Positions 40,347 through 49,542 of a stretch of 64,000 bases of DNA are shown here, piece by piece (the first letter of the stretch is position 1; each line of letters starts with the position of its first letter). The notes beneath the pieces were generated by a model. It was not told where the DNA came from, searched no databases, and saw only the letters and a list, made by a program, of their open reading frames with translations. Both the position numbers and the translations under genes were made by a program. Source of the DNA: WLJO01 sp032117595 (GTDB taxonomy: Bacteria; Actinomycetota; Acidimicrobiia; Acidimicrobiales; Ilumatobacteraceae); contig JAULYZ010000017.1 of NCBI GenBank assembly GCA_032117595.1, forward strand, positions 62,001 through 126,000, given 5' to 3'.

Positions 40347-40464
40347 TGTCACGTGTCATGGCCTCGACTGGCCGCCGCTGCGCTTCGGCTGCTCTCGGCT
40401 GTCTCGCTGTGCCTAGCGGCACCACGCTCGACGGCGCCCAAGGGGTTGATCGCTGATGTCACGT
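40334..40464 (+). repeat. 21-base direct repeat flanking a 110-base insertion between nuoD and nuoE
   Basis: GGTTGATCGCTGATGTCACGT occurs at 40334-40354, across the nuoD stop, and again at 40444-40464, across the nuoE start. The offset is 110 bases. The second copy carries the working nuoE start. The 89 bases between the copies are non-conserved-looking but stay open as a mini-ORF (40346-40456, MSRVMASTGRRC and so on, 36 residues) that begins in the nuoD stop and ends in the nuoE start. All other nuo junctions are overlaps or gaps of at most six bases. Confidence 0.85.
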
Positions 40465-41061
40465 CTGAGTTCGGCGAACCTGGAGCTCGCCAAGGAAATC
40501 ATCAGTCGGTATCCGCGGGCACGCTCAGCGATGATTCCGCTCCTGCACCTCTCGCAGGAGCAGAACGGCTACGTCACCCGCGAGGCGATGTCGCATATCG
40601 CCGAGCTCGTGGGAACCACTGCCGCCGAGGTGTACGGCACGGCATCGTTCTACGAGATGTTCAAGTTCGAGCCGATCGGCAGGTACTGCGTCAACATCTG
40701 CCGCAGCATCTCCTGTCATCTGCTCGGGGCCGACGACCTGCTGCACCACGCCGAGGAAGTACTCGGCGTGAAGCCGGGCGGGACCACGAGCGATGGCCTC
40801 TTCACCCTCGAGGCCGTGGAGTGCATGGCGGCGTGCACCGAGGCACCTGCGGTACAGGTGAACTATCGGCACCGGTTCCGCGTTGCCACCGAGCACTTCG
40901 ATCAGCTGATTGCCGATCTGCGTGCCGGGCGACTCGCCGATGAGATCCCCGAGCACGGCACGCTCGCGCGAGTACGCCAGCATCTCCCCGCCGACAAGGC
41001 GGCAGGAAACGTGGACCCGGGTGTGCCGGTGAGCCCGGCGTGGATGGAGGCCGCATCATGA
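40456..41061 (+). CDS. nuoE: NADH-quinone oxidoreductase subunit E
   Basis: 201 residues with a thioredoxin-like [2Fe-2S] fold (cluster N1a). Ligand cysteines are in YCVNICRSISCHL and AVECMAACTEAP. The N-terminal helical part has MIPLLHLSQEQNGYV, which is characteristic. The C-terminal 40 residues are a variable extension. It sits with NuoF and NuoG in the NADH-dehydrogenase module. Its stop overlaps nuoF (ATGA). Confidence 0.95.
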   Translation: MSRLSSANLELAKEIISRYPRARSAMIPLLHLSQEQNGYVTREAMSHIAELVGTTAAEVYGTASFYEMFKFEPIGRYCVNICRSISCHLLGADDLLHHAEEVLGVKPGGTTSDGLFTLEAVECMAACTEAPAVQVNYRHRFRVATEHFDQLIADLRAGRLADEIPEHGTLARVRQHLPADKAAGNVDPGVPVSPAWMEAAS

Positions 41062-42446
41062 GCACCTATCCGTGGGCGGCAGGCTTTGTGGCCGGCGATC
41101 GTCCGCAGATCGTCACGTCCCGATTCCAGTACGAGGACTCCTACACCCTCGAGCGTTATCTCGCCACGGGTGGCTACGAAGGCCTGCGCGCAGCGCTCGC
41201 AAAGCCGGCTGCCCAGATCCACGACGACGTGAAGAACGCTACGGTGCTCGGTCGCGGAGGCGCCGGGTTCCCGGCAGGAACCAAGTGGGGCCTCACCCCC
41301 GCCGGAAAGTTCCCCCGCTACCTCGTGGTGAACGGCGACGAGAGCGAGCCGGGCACCTACAAAGACCGTCTGCTCATGGAACGCGATCCGCATCAGCTCA
41401 TCGAGGGCTGCTTGATTGCGTGTTATGCAGCGGGACTCTCCCAGTGCTTCCTCTACATCCGTGGAGAGATGGCACTTGCTCACGAGCGCGTTGGCCAGGC
41501 ACTGAACGACGCCTATGCCGCTGGGTACGTGGGCAAGAACATCCTCGGCTCACGGTTCTCCGTCGACATCGCTCTGCACTGGGGTGCCGGTGCGTATGTG
41601 GTGGGCGAGGAGACTGCGCTCATCGAGTCGCTCGAGGGCAAGCGCGGTGAGCCACGCCTGAAGCCGCCGTTCTTCCCGGCAGCGATCGGGCTCTACGGTC
41701 AGCCCACCATCGTGAACAACGTCGAGACGTTGTCGAACATGCCGTGGCTCCTGCGCAACGGCGTTGAGGCCTACACCGCAATCGGCACGCAGACCTCGCC
41801 CGGAACCCGCATGGTCGCCGTGTCGGGTCACGTCAAGCGACCCGGTGTCTACGAGATCGTCAACGGCACCACCACCTTCCGCGACCTGCTCTACGGAGAC
41901 GAGTTCTGCCAAGGCATCCGCAAGGGCAACGACCTGAAGGCGTTCGTGCCCGGTGGCGGTTCGGCTCCGTGGTTCACCCCCGAGCAGCTCGACCTCCCGT
42001 TCGAGGGTCGACTGGTCGGTGCTGCGGGCTCGATGCTCGGCTCGGGCGCAGTGATGGTGATGGACCACACCACGGACATCCCGAAGGCGGCGCTCTCGCT
42101 CACGCGGTTCTACGCACACGAGAGTTGTGGCCAGTGCACACCGTGCCGTGAGGGTGGCACGTGGCTCGAGCGCATCCTCGAGCGGATCTGCGACGGTCAC
42201 GGCACCGAATCGGATCTCGATCTCCTCATCGAGGTGGGAACCTCGATCTGCCCGGGCGCGTTCCCGCACGCGTCGAGCAGCAAGCTCGGTCTCGAGGCAA
42301 CGCCGTTCCCGTACAAGATGACCACGATCTGCTTCGTGGGCCCGTCCGCCTATGCCCCGGTGCACTCGGCACTCACCCTCTTCCGCGAGGAGTTCGAGGC
42401 CAAGCTCACCAAGCGCACCCTGATCCCTGTGACTGCGGGGCACTGA
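41058..42446 (+). CDS. nuoF: NADH-quinone oxidoreductase subunit F (NADH-binding)
   Basis: 462 residues. The NADH site is GRGGAGFPAGTKWG, the FMN site VVNGDESEPGTYKDR and GAGAYVVGEETALIES, and cluster N3 is held by ESCGQCTPCREG plus a Cys in SICPGAFP. It oxidises NADH and passes electrons through FMN to the iron-sulfur chain. GGAGG seven bases upstream fixes the ATG at 41058 inside the nuoE end. Confidence 0.97.
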   Translation: MSTYPWAAGFVAGDRPQIVTSRFQYEDSYTLERYLATGGYEGLRAALAKPAAQIHDDVKNATVLGRGGAGFPAGTKWGLTPAGKFPRYLVVNGDESEPGTYKDRLLMERDPHQLIEGCLIACYAAGLSQCFLYIRGEMALAHERVGQALNDAYAAGYVGKNILGSRFSVDIALHWGAGAYVVGEETALIESLEGKRGEPRLKPPFFPAAIGLYGQPTIVNNVETLSNMPWLLRNGVEAYTAIGTQTSPGTRMVAVSGHVKRPGVYEIVNGTTTFRDLLYGDEFCQGIRKGNDLKAFVPGGGSAPWFTPEQLDLPFEGRLVGAAGSMLGSGAVMVMDHTTDIPKAALSLTRFYAHESCGQCTPCREGGTWLERILERICDGHGTESDLDLLIEVGTSICPGAFPHASSSKLGLEATPFPYKMTTICFVGPSAYAPVHSALTLFREEFEAKLTKRTLIPVTAGH

Positions 42447-44836
42447 TGACCGATACCGCAAACCCCACCGAGCAGAGCGACGCTCCGCCGCCCGATCCGA
42501 ATGCCGTGCAGGTCACCATCAACGGTGTCGCCCACACGGCGCGCAAGGGGCAGCTGGTCATCGAGGCTGCCGCCGACGCGGGGCACTACATCCCGCGCTT
42601 TTGCTATCACGAGCGGATGACTCCGGTCGGCAAGTGCCGCATGTGCCTCGTCGAGGCCGACAGCGGCCGTGGTCCTGCGGTGACGGTGTCGTGCATGGTG
42701 CCTGTGGCACCCGACATGAAGATCAACACCGAGTCCGAGACCACGAAGCGGATGCAGGAGGGCGTGCTCGAGCTGCTCCTCGCCAACCACCCGCTCGACT
42801 GCCCGGTGTGCGACAAGGGCGGCGAGTGCCCGCTCCAGGATCAAGCGTTCTCCCACGGCCCCGGCGAGAGCCGGTTCATCGAGGAGAAGCGTCACTACGA
42901 GAAGCCGATCCCGATCAGCGAACTCGTGTACCTCGATCGCGAGCGTTGCATCCTGTGCGACCGCTGCACGCGTTTTGCCGACGAGGTGGCGGGCGATCCG
43001 CTGATCCACTTCACGTCGCGCGGGAACAACACCCAGGTGAACACGTTCCCGGACGAGCCGTTCTCGTCGTATTTTTCGGGGAACACCGTGCAGATCTGCC
43101 CGGTGGGCGCACTCACGGCGAAGCCGTATCGCTTCAAGGCGCGGCCGTGGGATCTCGAGCAGGTGGAGACCACGTGCACCACGTGTGCGGTCGGGTGCCG
43201 CACGGTGGTGCAGTCCAGCCGCGACGAATTGCTCCGCTATCAGGGTGTCGACAACGACTCCGTGAACTGGGGCTGGCTCTGCGACAAGGGACGCTTCGGC
43301 TTCGAGGCCGTCAACAGCGAGGCGCGTCTGACTGCGCCCGCAGTGCGGACCGGCAACAGCTTTGCCTCGGTCACATGGAACGAGGCGCTCGATCAGGCCG
43401 TGACGCTCATCAAGTCGGCGGTTGCGTCGGGTGGGGCGAGCAGCGTTGCCGTCATCGGCGGCGCGCGCGGCACCAACGAGGACGCCTATGCATGGGCTCG
43501 TCTGGCGCACGACGTGATCGGCACCCCGCACGTCTACTCACAGGCCCTCGACGGTCTCCGCTCGGAATTGCTCGACCTGCCGCGCGCCACCATCAACGAC
43601 GCCGCGAACGCCAGCACCATCGTGCTGCTCGGCCCAGATCTCAAAGAAGAACTCCCGGTCCTGTATCTGCGACTCCGCGATGCCGCCGAGAAGCGCCGTA
43701 GCCGCATCCTCGAGTTCACTCCGCGTTCGACGGGGCTGAGCAAGTACGCGTGGAAGTCGATCCTCGTGCGCCCCGGCGACGAGGTCGAGGCGATGCGTAC
43801 TGCGCTGACCGATCCCGAGATTGCCGCCCAACTTGCGTCGGGCAGCGTCGTGGTGGTTGCGGGCAAGGCGAACCTTGCGTCCATCGGTGGTCTCCAGACC
43901 GACGCGCTGCTCAAGCTGCTCGATGCGGCCCCGAACGCCAAGGTCCTTCCTGCGTACCGGCGCGGCAACGTCGTGGGCGCCCTGCAGCTGGGCATGACGC
44001 CGGGTTCCGGTGGCAACTACACCGCCAAGATCCTCGCCGACATGGCGGCCGGCGCAATGAAGTGTGTGGTGCTCGTGGGGGTCGATCTCGTTTCCGACTT
44101 CCCCGACTCCCAACTCGTCGAGCAGGCGTTCGCGAGCGGCACTCCGGTGATTGCGGTGGACACGTTCCTGTCGCCCACGGCGCAGCGGGCCAACGTCGTG
44201 CTCGCTGCTGCGGCAGTCGGCGAGAAGGCCGGAACCGTCACGAATATCGAGGGCCGTGTCCAGACCGTGGCCCAGAAGGTCACCGTCGCCGGTACGAGCC
44301 GACCCGACTGGATGATCGCCGCCGAGATCGCCGGGCGGCTCGGCACCGACCTGGGCTTCCGCTCGGTCGATGCCGTGACCGAGGCGATCGCCGCCAACGT
44401 GCCCGCCTACGCCGGGATCACCCCGGCTGCCCTGCGCGCCACCCGGGACGGCCTCTGCGCCGTGCCGGCACCGGCCCGCACGTTGCCCCCGAGTGGGGTC
44501 GAGGTCTCGGCCCGAGAGGGTTGGGACTTCCGGGTGCTCGTGACCCGGGAGCTGTACGACCTCGGCGTGAACAACCAGATGTCGCCGTCGCTCGCCGGGC
44601 TCCCGCGAGGCACACGTGCCGGCGTGCACCCCGCCGATCTGGAGCGACTCGGCGTGGCCGACGGCGGCCGGGTCCGGGTCGTCACCGAGCGCGGGTCGCT
44701 CGAGGTGACCGTCCAAGCCGATCCCGGCGTCGCACGCTGGACGGTCTGGCTCCCGTTCAATCAGCCTGGCGGGCGCGTCAGCGATCTACTCTCGTCGTCT
44801 GGTCCGGTCAACGATGCCCGAATCGAGAAAGTCTGA
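42446..44836 (+). CDS. nuoG: NADH-quinone oxidoreductase subunit G
   Basis: 796 residues. The N-terminal ferredoxin domain binds [2Fe-2S] N1b (GKCRMCLVEAD), N5 (with the His-containing HPLDCPVCDKGGECPLQD region) and N4 (RCILCDRCTRFADE, QICPVGALT). The additional N7 cluster is predicted from CTTCAVGC and the Cys in GWLCDKGRFG. The rest is a degenerate molybdopterin-oxidoreductase domain without cofactor. One base overlap on both sides with nuoF and nuoH. Confidence 0.96.
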   Translation: MTDTANPTEQSDAPPPDPNAVQVTINGVAHTARKGQLVIEAAADAGHYIPRFCYHERMTPVGKCRMCLVEADSGRGPAVTVSCMVPVAPDMKINTESETTKRMQEGVLELLLANHPLDCPVCDKGGECPLQDQAFSHGPGESRFIEEKRHYEKPIPISELVYLDRERCILCDRCTRFADEVAGDPLIHFTSRGNNTQVNTFPDEPFSSYFSGNTVQICPVGALTAKPYRFKARPWDLEQVETTCTTCAVGCRTVVQSSRDELLRYQGVDNDSVNWGWLCDKGRFGFEAVNSEARLTAPAVRTGNSFASVTWNEALDQAVTLIKSAVASGGASSVAVIGGARGTNEDAYAWARLAHDVIGTPHVYSQALDGLRSELLDLPRATINDAANASTIVLLGPDLKEELPVLYLRLRDAAEKRRSRILEFTPRSTGLSKYAWKSILVRPGDEVEAMRTALTDPEIAAQLASGSVVVVAGKANLASIGGLQTDALLKLLDAAPNAKVLPAYRRGNVVGALQLGMTPGSGGNYTAKILADMAAGAMKCVVLVGVDLVSDFPDSQLVEQAFASGTPVIAVDTFLSPTAQRANVVLAAAAVGEKAGTVTNIEGRVQTVAQKVTVAGTSRPDWMIAAEIAGRLGTDLGFRSVDAVTEAIAANVPAYAGITPAALRATRDGLCAVPAPARTLPPSGVEVSAREGWDFRVLVTRELYDLGVNNQMSPSLAGLPRGTRAGVHPADLERLGVADGGRVRVVTERGSLEVTVQADPGVARWTVWLPFNQPGGRVSDLLSSSGPVNDARIEKV

Positions 44837-46056
44837 TGTTCGCCCTCGACCCGCTCCTGATCGACAACGTCACGTGGGGTGACTTCGGTGTTGTCGCTGT
44901 CAAGGTCGGCGTGTCGTTCGTCGTGCTGCTCGTTGCGACCATGTTCATGGTGTGGTTCGAGCGCAAGGTGATCGCCGGGATGCAGAACCGCATCGGGCCG
45001 AACAAGGCGGGCCCGTTCGGTCTGCTCCAGACCCTCGCCGACGGCACGAAGTTGTTCTTCAAGGAGGATCTGCTTCCGGAGAAGGCAGATCGCTTCGTCT
45101 TCCGGCTTGCTCCGTTCCTTGCGTTCGTGCCTGCGTTCCTTGCGTTCTGCATCATCCCGGTGGGCGGCGACTTCACCGACGGCAACAACGGGCGCGTCCG
45201 TCTCTTCGGCCACGACACGCTGCTCCAGTTGGCGGATCCGCCGATCGGAATGCTCCTCGGCCTCGCGCTCAGCTCGATTGCGGTGTACGGGATCATGCTC
45301 GCCGGTTGGTCGAGCGGTTCGAAGTACCCGCTGCTCGGCTCCGTGCGCGCGTCCGCACAGATGGTGAGCTACGAGGCTGCACTCGGCCTGTCGGTGGCAA
45401 CGGTCTTCCTGCTCGCCGGCACGATGTCCACGAACGGGATCGTGGTGGGCCAGGAATCGCTGCGGAACTGGAACATCGTTGCCACTGGTGTCGTGCCGTT
45501 CATCATCTTCCTGCTTGCGGCCACCGCTGAGCTCAATCGTCCGCCGTTCGACCTTGTCGAGGCCGAGCAGGAGCTCGTCGGCGGATTCAACACCGAGTAC
45601 TCCTCGATCCGCTTCGCCCTGTTCTTCCTCGCCGAGTTCATGAACACCATGACGATGAGCGCCATCATCGTCACGCTGTTCCTCGGCGGCCCCCAGCCCA
45701 TCAGCGTCGGTGATTGGACCCTCGAGGTTCCGCTCGGGCCGTTCACCGGCACCTTCTGGTTCCTGCTGAAGGTGCTGATCTTCCTCTACGTGTACATCTG
45801 GTTCCGGGCCACGCTTCCCCGTCTTCGCTACGACCAGCTCATGGATCTGGGATGGAAGTTGCTCATCCCGGTTGCTCTTGCGTGGTTCATGGCGCTCGCC
45901 GGACTGAAGGTTGCTCAGGACGCCGGATGGAGTGGTGGTGCGCAGGCCATCGGCATGGTCGTCGGGGCAGTCATCCTGATCGGCTGCTTCGGCCTGTTGC
46001 GCCTTGCGGTCCGTGCCAGTTCACGTGGGCGCGCCGAGGAAGGAGCAATGTTCTGA
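44836..46056 (+). CDS. nuoH: NADH-quinone oxidoreductase subunit H
   Basis: 406 residues, eight or nine helices. It forms the quinone entry channel at the junction of the arms. Family blocks: ERKVIAGMQNRIGPNKAGPFG, VSYEAALGLSVATV, ELNRPPFDLVEAEQELVGGFNTEY (two adjacent blocks) and FRATLPRLRYDQLM. The acidic residues of the E-channel are in these loops. Start overlaps the nuoG stop by one base. Confidence 0.97.
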   Translation: MFALDPLLIDNVTWGDFGVVAVKVGVSFVVLLVATMFMVWFERKVIAGMQNRIGPNKAGPFGLLQTLADGTKLFFKEDLLPEKADRFVFRLAPFLAFVPAFLAFCIIPVGGDFTDGNNGRVRLFGHDTLLQLADPPIGMLLGLALSSIAVYGIMLAGWSSGSKYPLLGSVRASAQMVSYEAALGLSVATVFLLAGTMSTNGIVVGQESLRNWNIVATGVVPFIIFLLAATAELNRPPFDLVEAEQELVGGFNTEYSSIRFALFFLAEFMNTMTMSAIIVTLFLGGPQPISVGDWTLEVPLGPFTGTFWFLLKVLIFLYVYIWFRATLPRLRYDQLMDLGWKLLIPVALAWFMALAGLKVAQDAGWSGGAQAIGMVVGAVILIGCFGLLRLAVRASSRGRAEEGAMF

Positions 46057-46715
46057 TGGGACTGCTCGAGGGATTTGCGATCACGATGCGGCAGCACCGC
46101 CTCTTCGGCGGGAAGCGCATCACGAATGAGTACTCCGGCGGCCGGTCGCGCGACGAGCACGATCAGAAAGAGGCCAAGCCCGAGCGTCTACACGGCCGAC
46201 ACGTCCTCAATCGCTATGAGGACGGGATGGAGAAGTGCATCGGTTGCGAGCTCTGCGCCGGTGTGTGCCCCGCCAAGTGCATCTACGTGCGGGGCAAGGA
46301 CAACGATCCGGAGAACCCCACCTCGCCCGGCGAGCGGTTCGGGTTCGTCTACGAGATCAACTACCTGCGCTGCATCCACTGCGACCTCTGCGTGGAGGCC
46401 TGCCCCACCGAGGCCATCACCGAGTCGAAACTGTTCGAGTTCTCCTTCACCAACCGCACCGACGCCATCTACACCAAGACCGAACTGGTGGTCGGCGACG
46501 ACGGCAAGCCCAAGCAGATGCCGTGGGAGGACTGGCGCGAGGGCGACGACCTGCATACCTCGGCCTGGATGCGGGCGACCGCACCGTCGGGTTCTGCCGA
46601 GTTCGAGGGACAGGTCGGCTGGAGCGGTGAACTTGGCTACGGCACCCGCACCCCCGAGCCCGCACAGCCCGAGCGCGACGCCCAAGCCAAGACCGTGAAG
46701 GCGATCCAACGATGA
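46056..46715 (+). CDS. nuoI: NADH-quinone oxidoreductase subunit I
   Basis: 219 residues. Two [4Fe-4S] motifs for clusters N6a and N6b: CIGCELCAGVCPAKC and CIHCDLCVEACPTEA. They relay electrons to N2 in NuoB. The N-terminus is amphipathic and would lie on the membrane. The C-terminal tail of about 75 residues beyond the clusters is longer than usual and contains MPWEDWREGDDLH. Stop overlaps nuoJ. Confidence 0.96.
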   Translation: MGLLEGFAITMRQHRLFGGKRITNEYSGGRSRDEHDQKEAKPERLHGRHVLNRYEDGMEKCIGCELCAGVCPAKCIYVRGKDNDPENPTSPGERFGFVYEINYLRCIHCDLCVEACPTEAITESKLFEFSFTNRTDAIYTKTELVVGDDGKPKQMPWEDWREGDDLHTSAWMRATAPSGSAEFEGQVGWSGELGYGTRTPEPAQPERDAQAKTVKAIQR

Positions 46716-47293
46716 TCGAGTTGCTCGTCTTCATTGTTGCGAGCCTCATGGTGATCGGTGGTGCCCTCGGGGTGATCCTGCGTCGCAACCCCGTGCACGC
46801 AGCGCTCAGCCTCATCCTCACCCTCTTCGGTGTGGCGGTTCACTTCGTGGCGATGGAGGCACACTTCCTCGCCGCCGTCCAAGTCATTGTCTACGCCGGC
46901 GCCATCGTCGTGCTCTTCCTCTTCGTCATCATGCTGCTCGGCGTCGACAAGGCCGAAGACCTCAAGACCGAGCCGATGCTGCGACAGCGGATCCTCGGAC
47001 CGCTGGTGGGTGTCGGCGTGCTCGGGTTGGTGGGTGCAGGGATTCTCGTCGCTCGCAGTCGCACGATCGTCCGCAACGCAACGGGGCTCGACCCCGAGGT
47101 GTCGGCCGATGGCACCGTCAGCCCTGACGCGAACGTGCGTCAACTGGCACGGTCGCTCTTCTCCGACTACGTGTTCGCCTTCGAACTCACGTCGGTGTTG
47201 CTCGTGATCGCCGTGGTCGGCACGGTGTTGCTCGCCCGCAGACCCAACAAGGGCCTGCAGGCCGCACGCAAGAAGGCCGGGGTCGAGGCGTGA
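46712..47293 (+). CDS. nuoJ: NADH-quinone oxidoreductase subunit J
   Basis: 193 residues, five helices, with the family block AVQVIVYAGAIVVLFLFVIMLL that contains the pi-bulge helix involved in coupling. ILRRNPVHAALSLIL near the start is also typical. A hydrophilic loop between helices 4 and 5 is somewhat extended. It overlaps nuoI and nuoK by four bases each. Confidence 0.95.
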   Translation: MIELLVFIVASLMVIGGALGVILRRNPVHAALSLILTLFGVAVHFVAMEAHFLAAVQVIVYAGAIVVLFLFVIMLLGVDKAEDLKTEPMLRQRILGPLVGVGVLGLVGAGILVARSRTIVRNATGLDPEVSADGTVSPDANVRQLARSLFSDYVFAFELTSVLLVIAVVGTVLLARRPNKGLQAARKKAGVEA

Positions 47294-47607
47294 TCGCAAT
47301 CGCAACCCCCACCCCCACGTGGTACCTGCTCCTCGCCGCGCTGCTCTTCGCAGTGGGCTGCACCGGTGTTCTCGTGCGCCGGAACCCTCTGGTGATGTTC
47401 ATGTGCATCGAGTTGATGCTCAACGCCGTGAACCTCTCGTTCGTGGCCTTCTCGAAGCTGTACACCGACATCAGCGGGCAGACCACGGTCTTCTTCGTGC
47501 TGGTGGTGGCGGCTGCTGAAGTGGTGGTCGGTCTCGGGATCATCGTGGCAATCCTCCGGCGTCGCCCCAATGCGAACGCCGACGACATCGCCGAGTTGAG
47601 GGGCTGA
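47290..47607 (+). CDS. nuoK: NADH-quinone oxidoreductase subunit K
   Basis: 105 residues, three helices, GTG start inside the end of nuoJ. The conserved Glu residues of the proton pathway are in MCIELMLNAVNLSF and in VAAAEVVVGLGIIVAI. Homologous to MrpC of sodium/proton antiporters. Six bases separate it from nuoL. Confidence 0.96.
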   Translation: MIAIATPTPTWYLLLAALLFAVGCTGVLVRRNPLVMFMCIELMLNAVNLSFVAFSKLYTDISGQTTVFFVLVVAAAEVVVGLGIIVAILRRRPNANADDIAELRG

Positions 47608-47613
47608 CCGATC

Positions 47614-49542
47614 ATGCTCGACGTCATCTGGCTGATCCCTGCCTTCCCGCTCGCAGGATTCCTGTTCATCCTGCTCTTCGGTCGCCGACTCGGCGATCCG
47701 AAGGCCGGACTGCTCGCCACAGCGATGTGCGGCGCAGCGTTCGTCGTGACGCTGATCACCTTCTTCGACCTGCTCTCCCACGATGCCGAGGAGCGCAGCC
47801 ATGTGGTGACCATCTTCTCGTGGCTACCGGTGGGCGGCCTGAAGGTCGATGCCGCGTTCCTTGCGGATCCGCTGAGTATCACCATGGCGCTCTTCGTCAC
47901 CGGTATCGGCACGCTGATCCACCTGTACGCCACCGGCTACATGAAGGGCGATCCGAAGTTCTCGAAGTTCTTCCTGTACCTCAACCTCTTTGCGTTCTCG
48001 ATGCTGATGCTCGTGCTCGGCGAGAACATGCTGGTGACCTTCCTCGGTTGGGAGGGTGTGGGTGCGTGCTCCTACTTCCTGATCAGCTTCTGGCACACCC
48101 GCGAGAGCGCCGCAACGGCCGGCAAGAAGGCGTTCGTCACCAACCGGGTGGGCGACTGGGGATTCATGGTGGCGATGTTCCTCGCCTTCCAGGCCGTTGG
48201 AACCCTGAGCTACTCGGGACTCAACCTGGCGGCCGAGGGCGGTGTGCTCGCCAAGTCGACGGCCACCGCCATCACGATGATGCTCTTCATCGGCGCCTGC
48301 GGAAAGAGCGCGCAGCTGCCGCTTTACCTCTGGCTGCCCGATGCCATGGAGGGCCCCACGCCGGTGTCGGCACTCATCCACGCCGCCACGATGGTGACGG
48401 CCGGTGTGTATCTCATGGTGCGCGTCAATCCGGTCATCGCGACCGCCTTCTCGTGGGCGCCGGCGGTGATTGCCGTGGTGGGTGCGGCCACGGCACTCTT
48501 TGCCGCCACCATTGCGGTGGCGCAGACCGATATCAAGAAGGTGCTTGCGTACTCCACCGTGAGCCAGCTCGGGTTCATGTTCCTCGCCGTGGGGTCCGGT
48601 GCCTACGTGGCAGCAATCTTCCACATGGTGACGCACGCCTTCTTCAAGGCGCTGCTCTTCCTCGGATCGGGTTCGGTCATTCACGGTATGCATCACGAGC
48701 AGGACATGCGCCGAATGGGCGCTCTCCGCAAGCTCATGCCGGTCACGGCCGGGACCTTCATCATCGGCTGGCTGGCAATCGCCGGTGTCCCGCCCTTTGC
48801 CGGCTTTTGGAGCAAGGACGAGATCCTGCTCTCGGCCTGGGCGTACCCGACACATCAGGTGCTCTACAAGATTCTCTGGGGCGTTGCGCTCGTCACCGCG
48901 CTGCTGACCGCGTACTACATGACCCGTCAGGTCGTGATGGTGTTCTTCGGGACAGCGCGCTGGGAGGACCACTCGGCCGAGCACGGTGCCCACGGTGACT
49001 TCAAGCCGCACGAGTCCCCGCCTGTCATGCTGCTGCCGCTGGTGGCGCTCTGTGGTCTGTCCATCGTGGGCGGTGTGCTGAACCTGCCGTTCACCGACTC
49101 CACCAAGCGGCTGCTCCACTGGCTCGAGCCCATCGTTCACTTCGGTGAGGTGCACCCGCACGAGTCCGCCGGCCTGAAATGGGGCCTTGCCGTGGGCACT
49201 GCGGTGCTGTGCATCGCCTCCATCGGCGTGGCGCTCACCGTGTATCAACGCAAGCGGCTGCGGGCCATCGAGCCCCAGATCCTCGCTGACGGCTGGCGCT
49301 ACGACCGATTCGTGTCGTGGTTCATGGGCAAGCCGGGCCGTGATGCCTTCGAGGCAACCGCCTGGGCCGACCGCACCATCGTGGACGGCGCAGTGAATGG
49401 AGTTGCTACGGCGGTCCGCAAGACCGGTGGCGTCGTGCGGCGCACCCAGAGTGGCTTCGTGCGCAACTACGCGCTCCTGGTGGGCGGTGGTGTCGTGCTG
49501 CTGCTCGGCTGGTTCCTCCTTCGAGCGCTGGGGGTGCTGTGA
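47614..49542 (+). CDS. nuoL: NADH-quinone oxidoreductase subunit L
   Basis: 642 residues, antiporter-like, about sixteen helices including the lateral helix. Typical blocks are FLGWEGVGACSYFLISFWH, QLPLYLWLPDAMEGPTPVSALIHAATMV (read in two parts), AYSTVSQLGFM and THAFFKALLFLGSGSVIH. Conserved Lys and Glu residues for proton transfer lie in these segments. It forms the distal end of the membrane arm. Stop overlaps nuoM. Confidence 0.96.
   Translation: MLDVIWLIPAFPLAGFLFILLFGRRLGDPKAGLLATAMCGAAFVVTLITFFDLLSHDAEERSHVVTIFSWLPVGGLKVDAAFLADPLSITMALFVTGIGTLIHLYATGYMKGDPKFSKFFLYLNLFAFSMLMLVLGENMLVTFLGWEGVGACSYFLISFWHTRESAATAGKKAFVTNRVGDWGFMVAMFLAFQAVGTLSYSGLNLAAEGGVLAKSTATAITMMLFIGACGKSAQLPLYLWLPDAMEGPTPVSALIHAATMVTAGVYLMVRVNPVIATAFSWAPAVIAVVGAATALFAATIAVAQTDIKKVLAYSTVSQLGFMFLAVGSGAYVAAIFHMVTHAFFKALLFLGSGSVIHGMHHEQDMRRMGALRKLMPVTAGTFIIGWLAIAGVPPFAGFWSKDEILLSAWAYPTHQVLYKILWGVALVTALLTAYYMTRQVVMVFFGTARWEDHSAEHGAHGDFKPHESPPVMLLPLVALCGLSIVGGVLNLPFTDSTKRLLHWLEPIVHFGEVHPHESAGLKWGLAVGTAVLCIASIGVALTVYQRKRLRAIEPQILADGWRYDRFVSWFMGKPGRDAFEATAWADRTIVDGAVNGVATAVRKTGGVVRRTQSGFVRNYALLVGGGVVLLLGWFLLRALGVL

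Noticed and set aside
42446..44836. NuoG region considered as a formate dehydrogenase
   Set aside because: The N-terminal cluster pattern, including the His-containing N5 region and N7, and its place between nuoF and nuoH fit NuoG. The molybdopterin domain is degenerate as usual.
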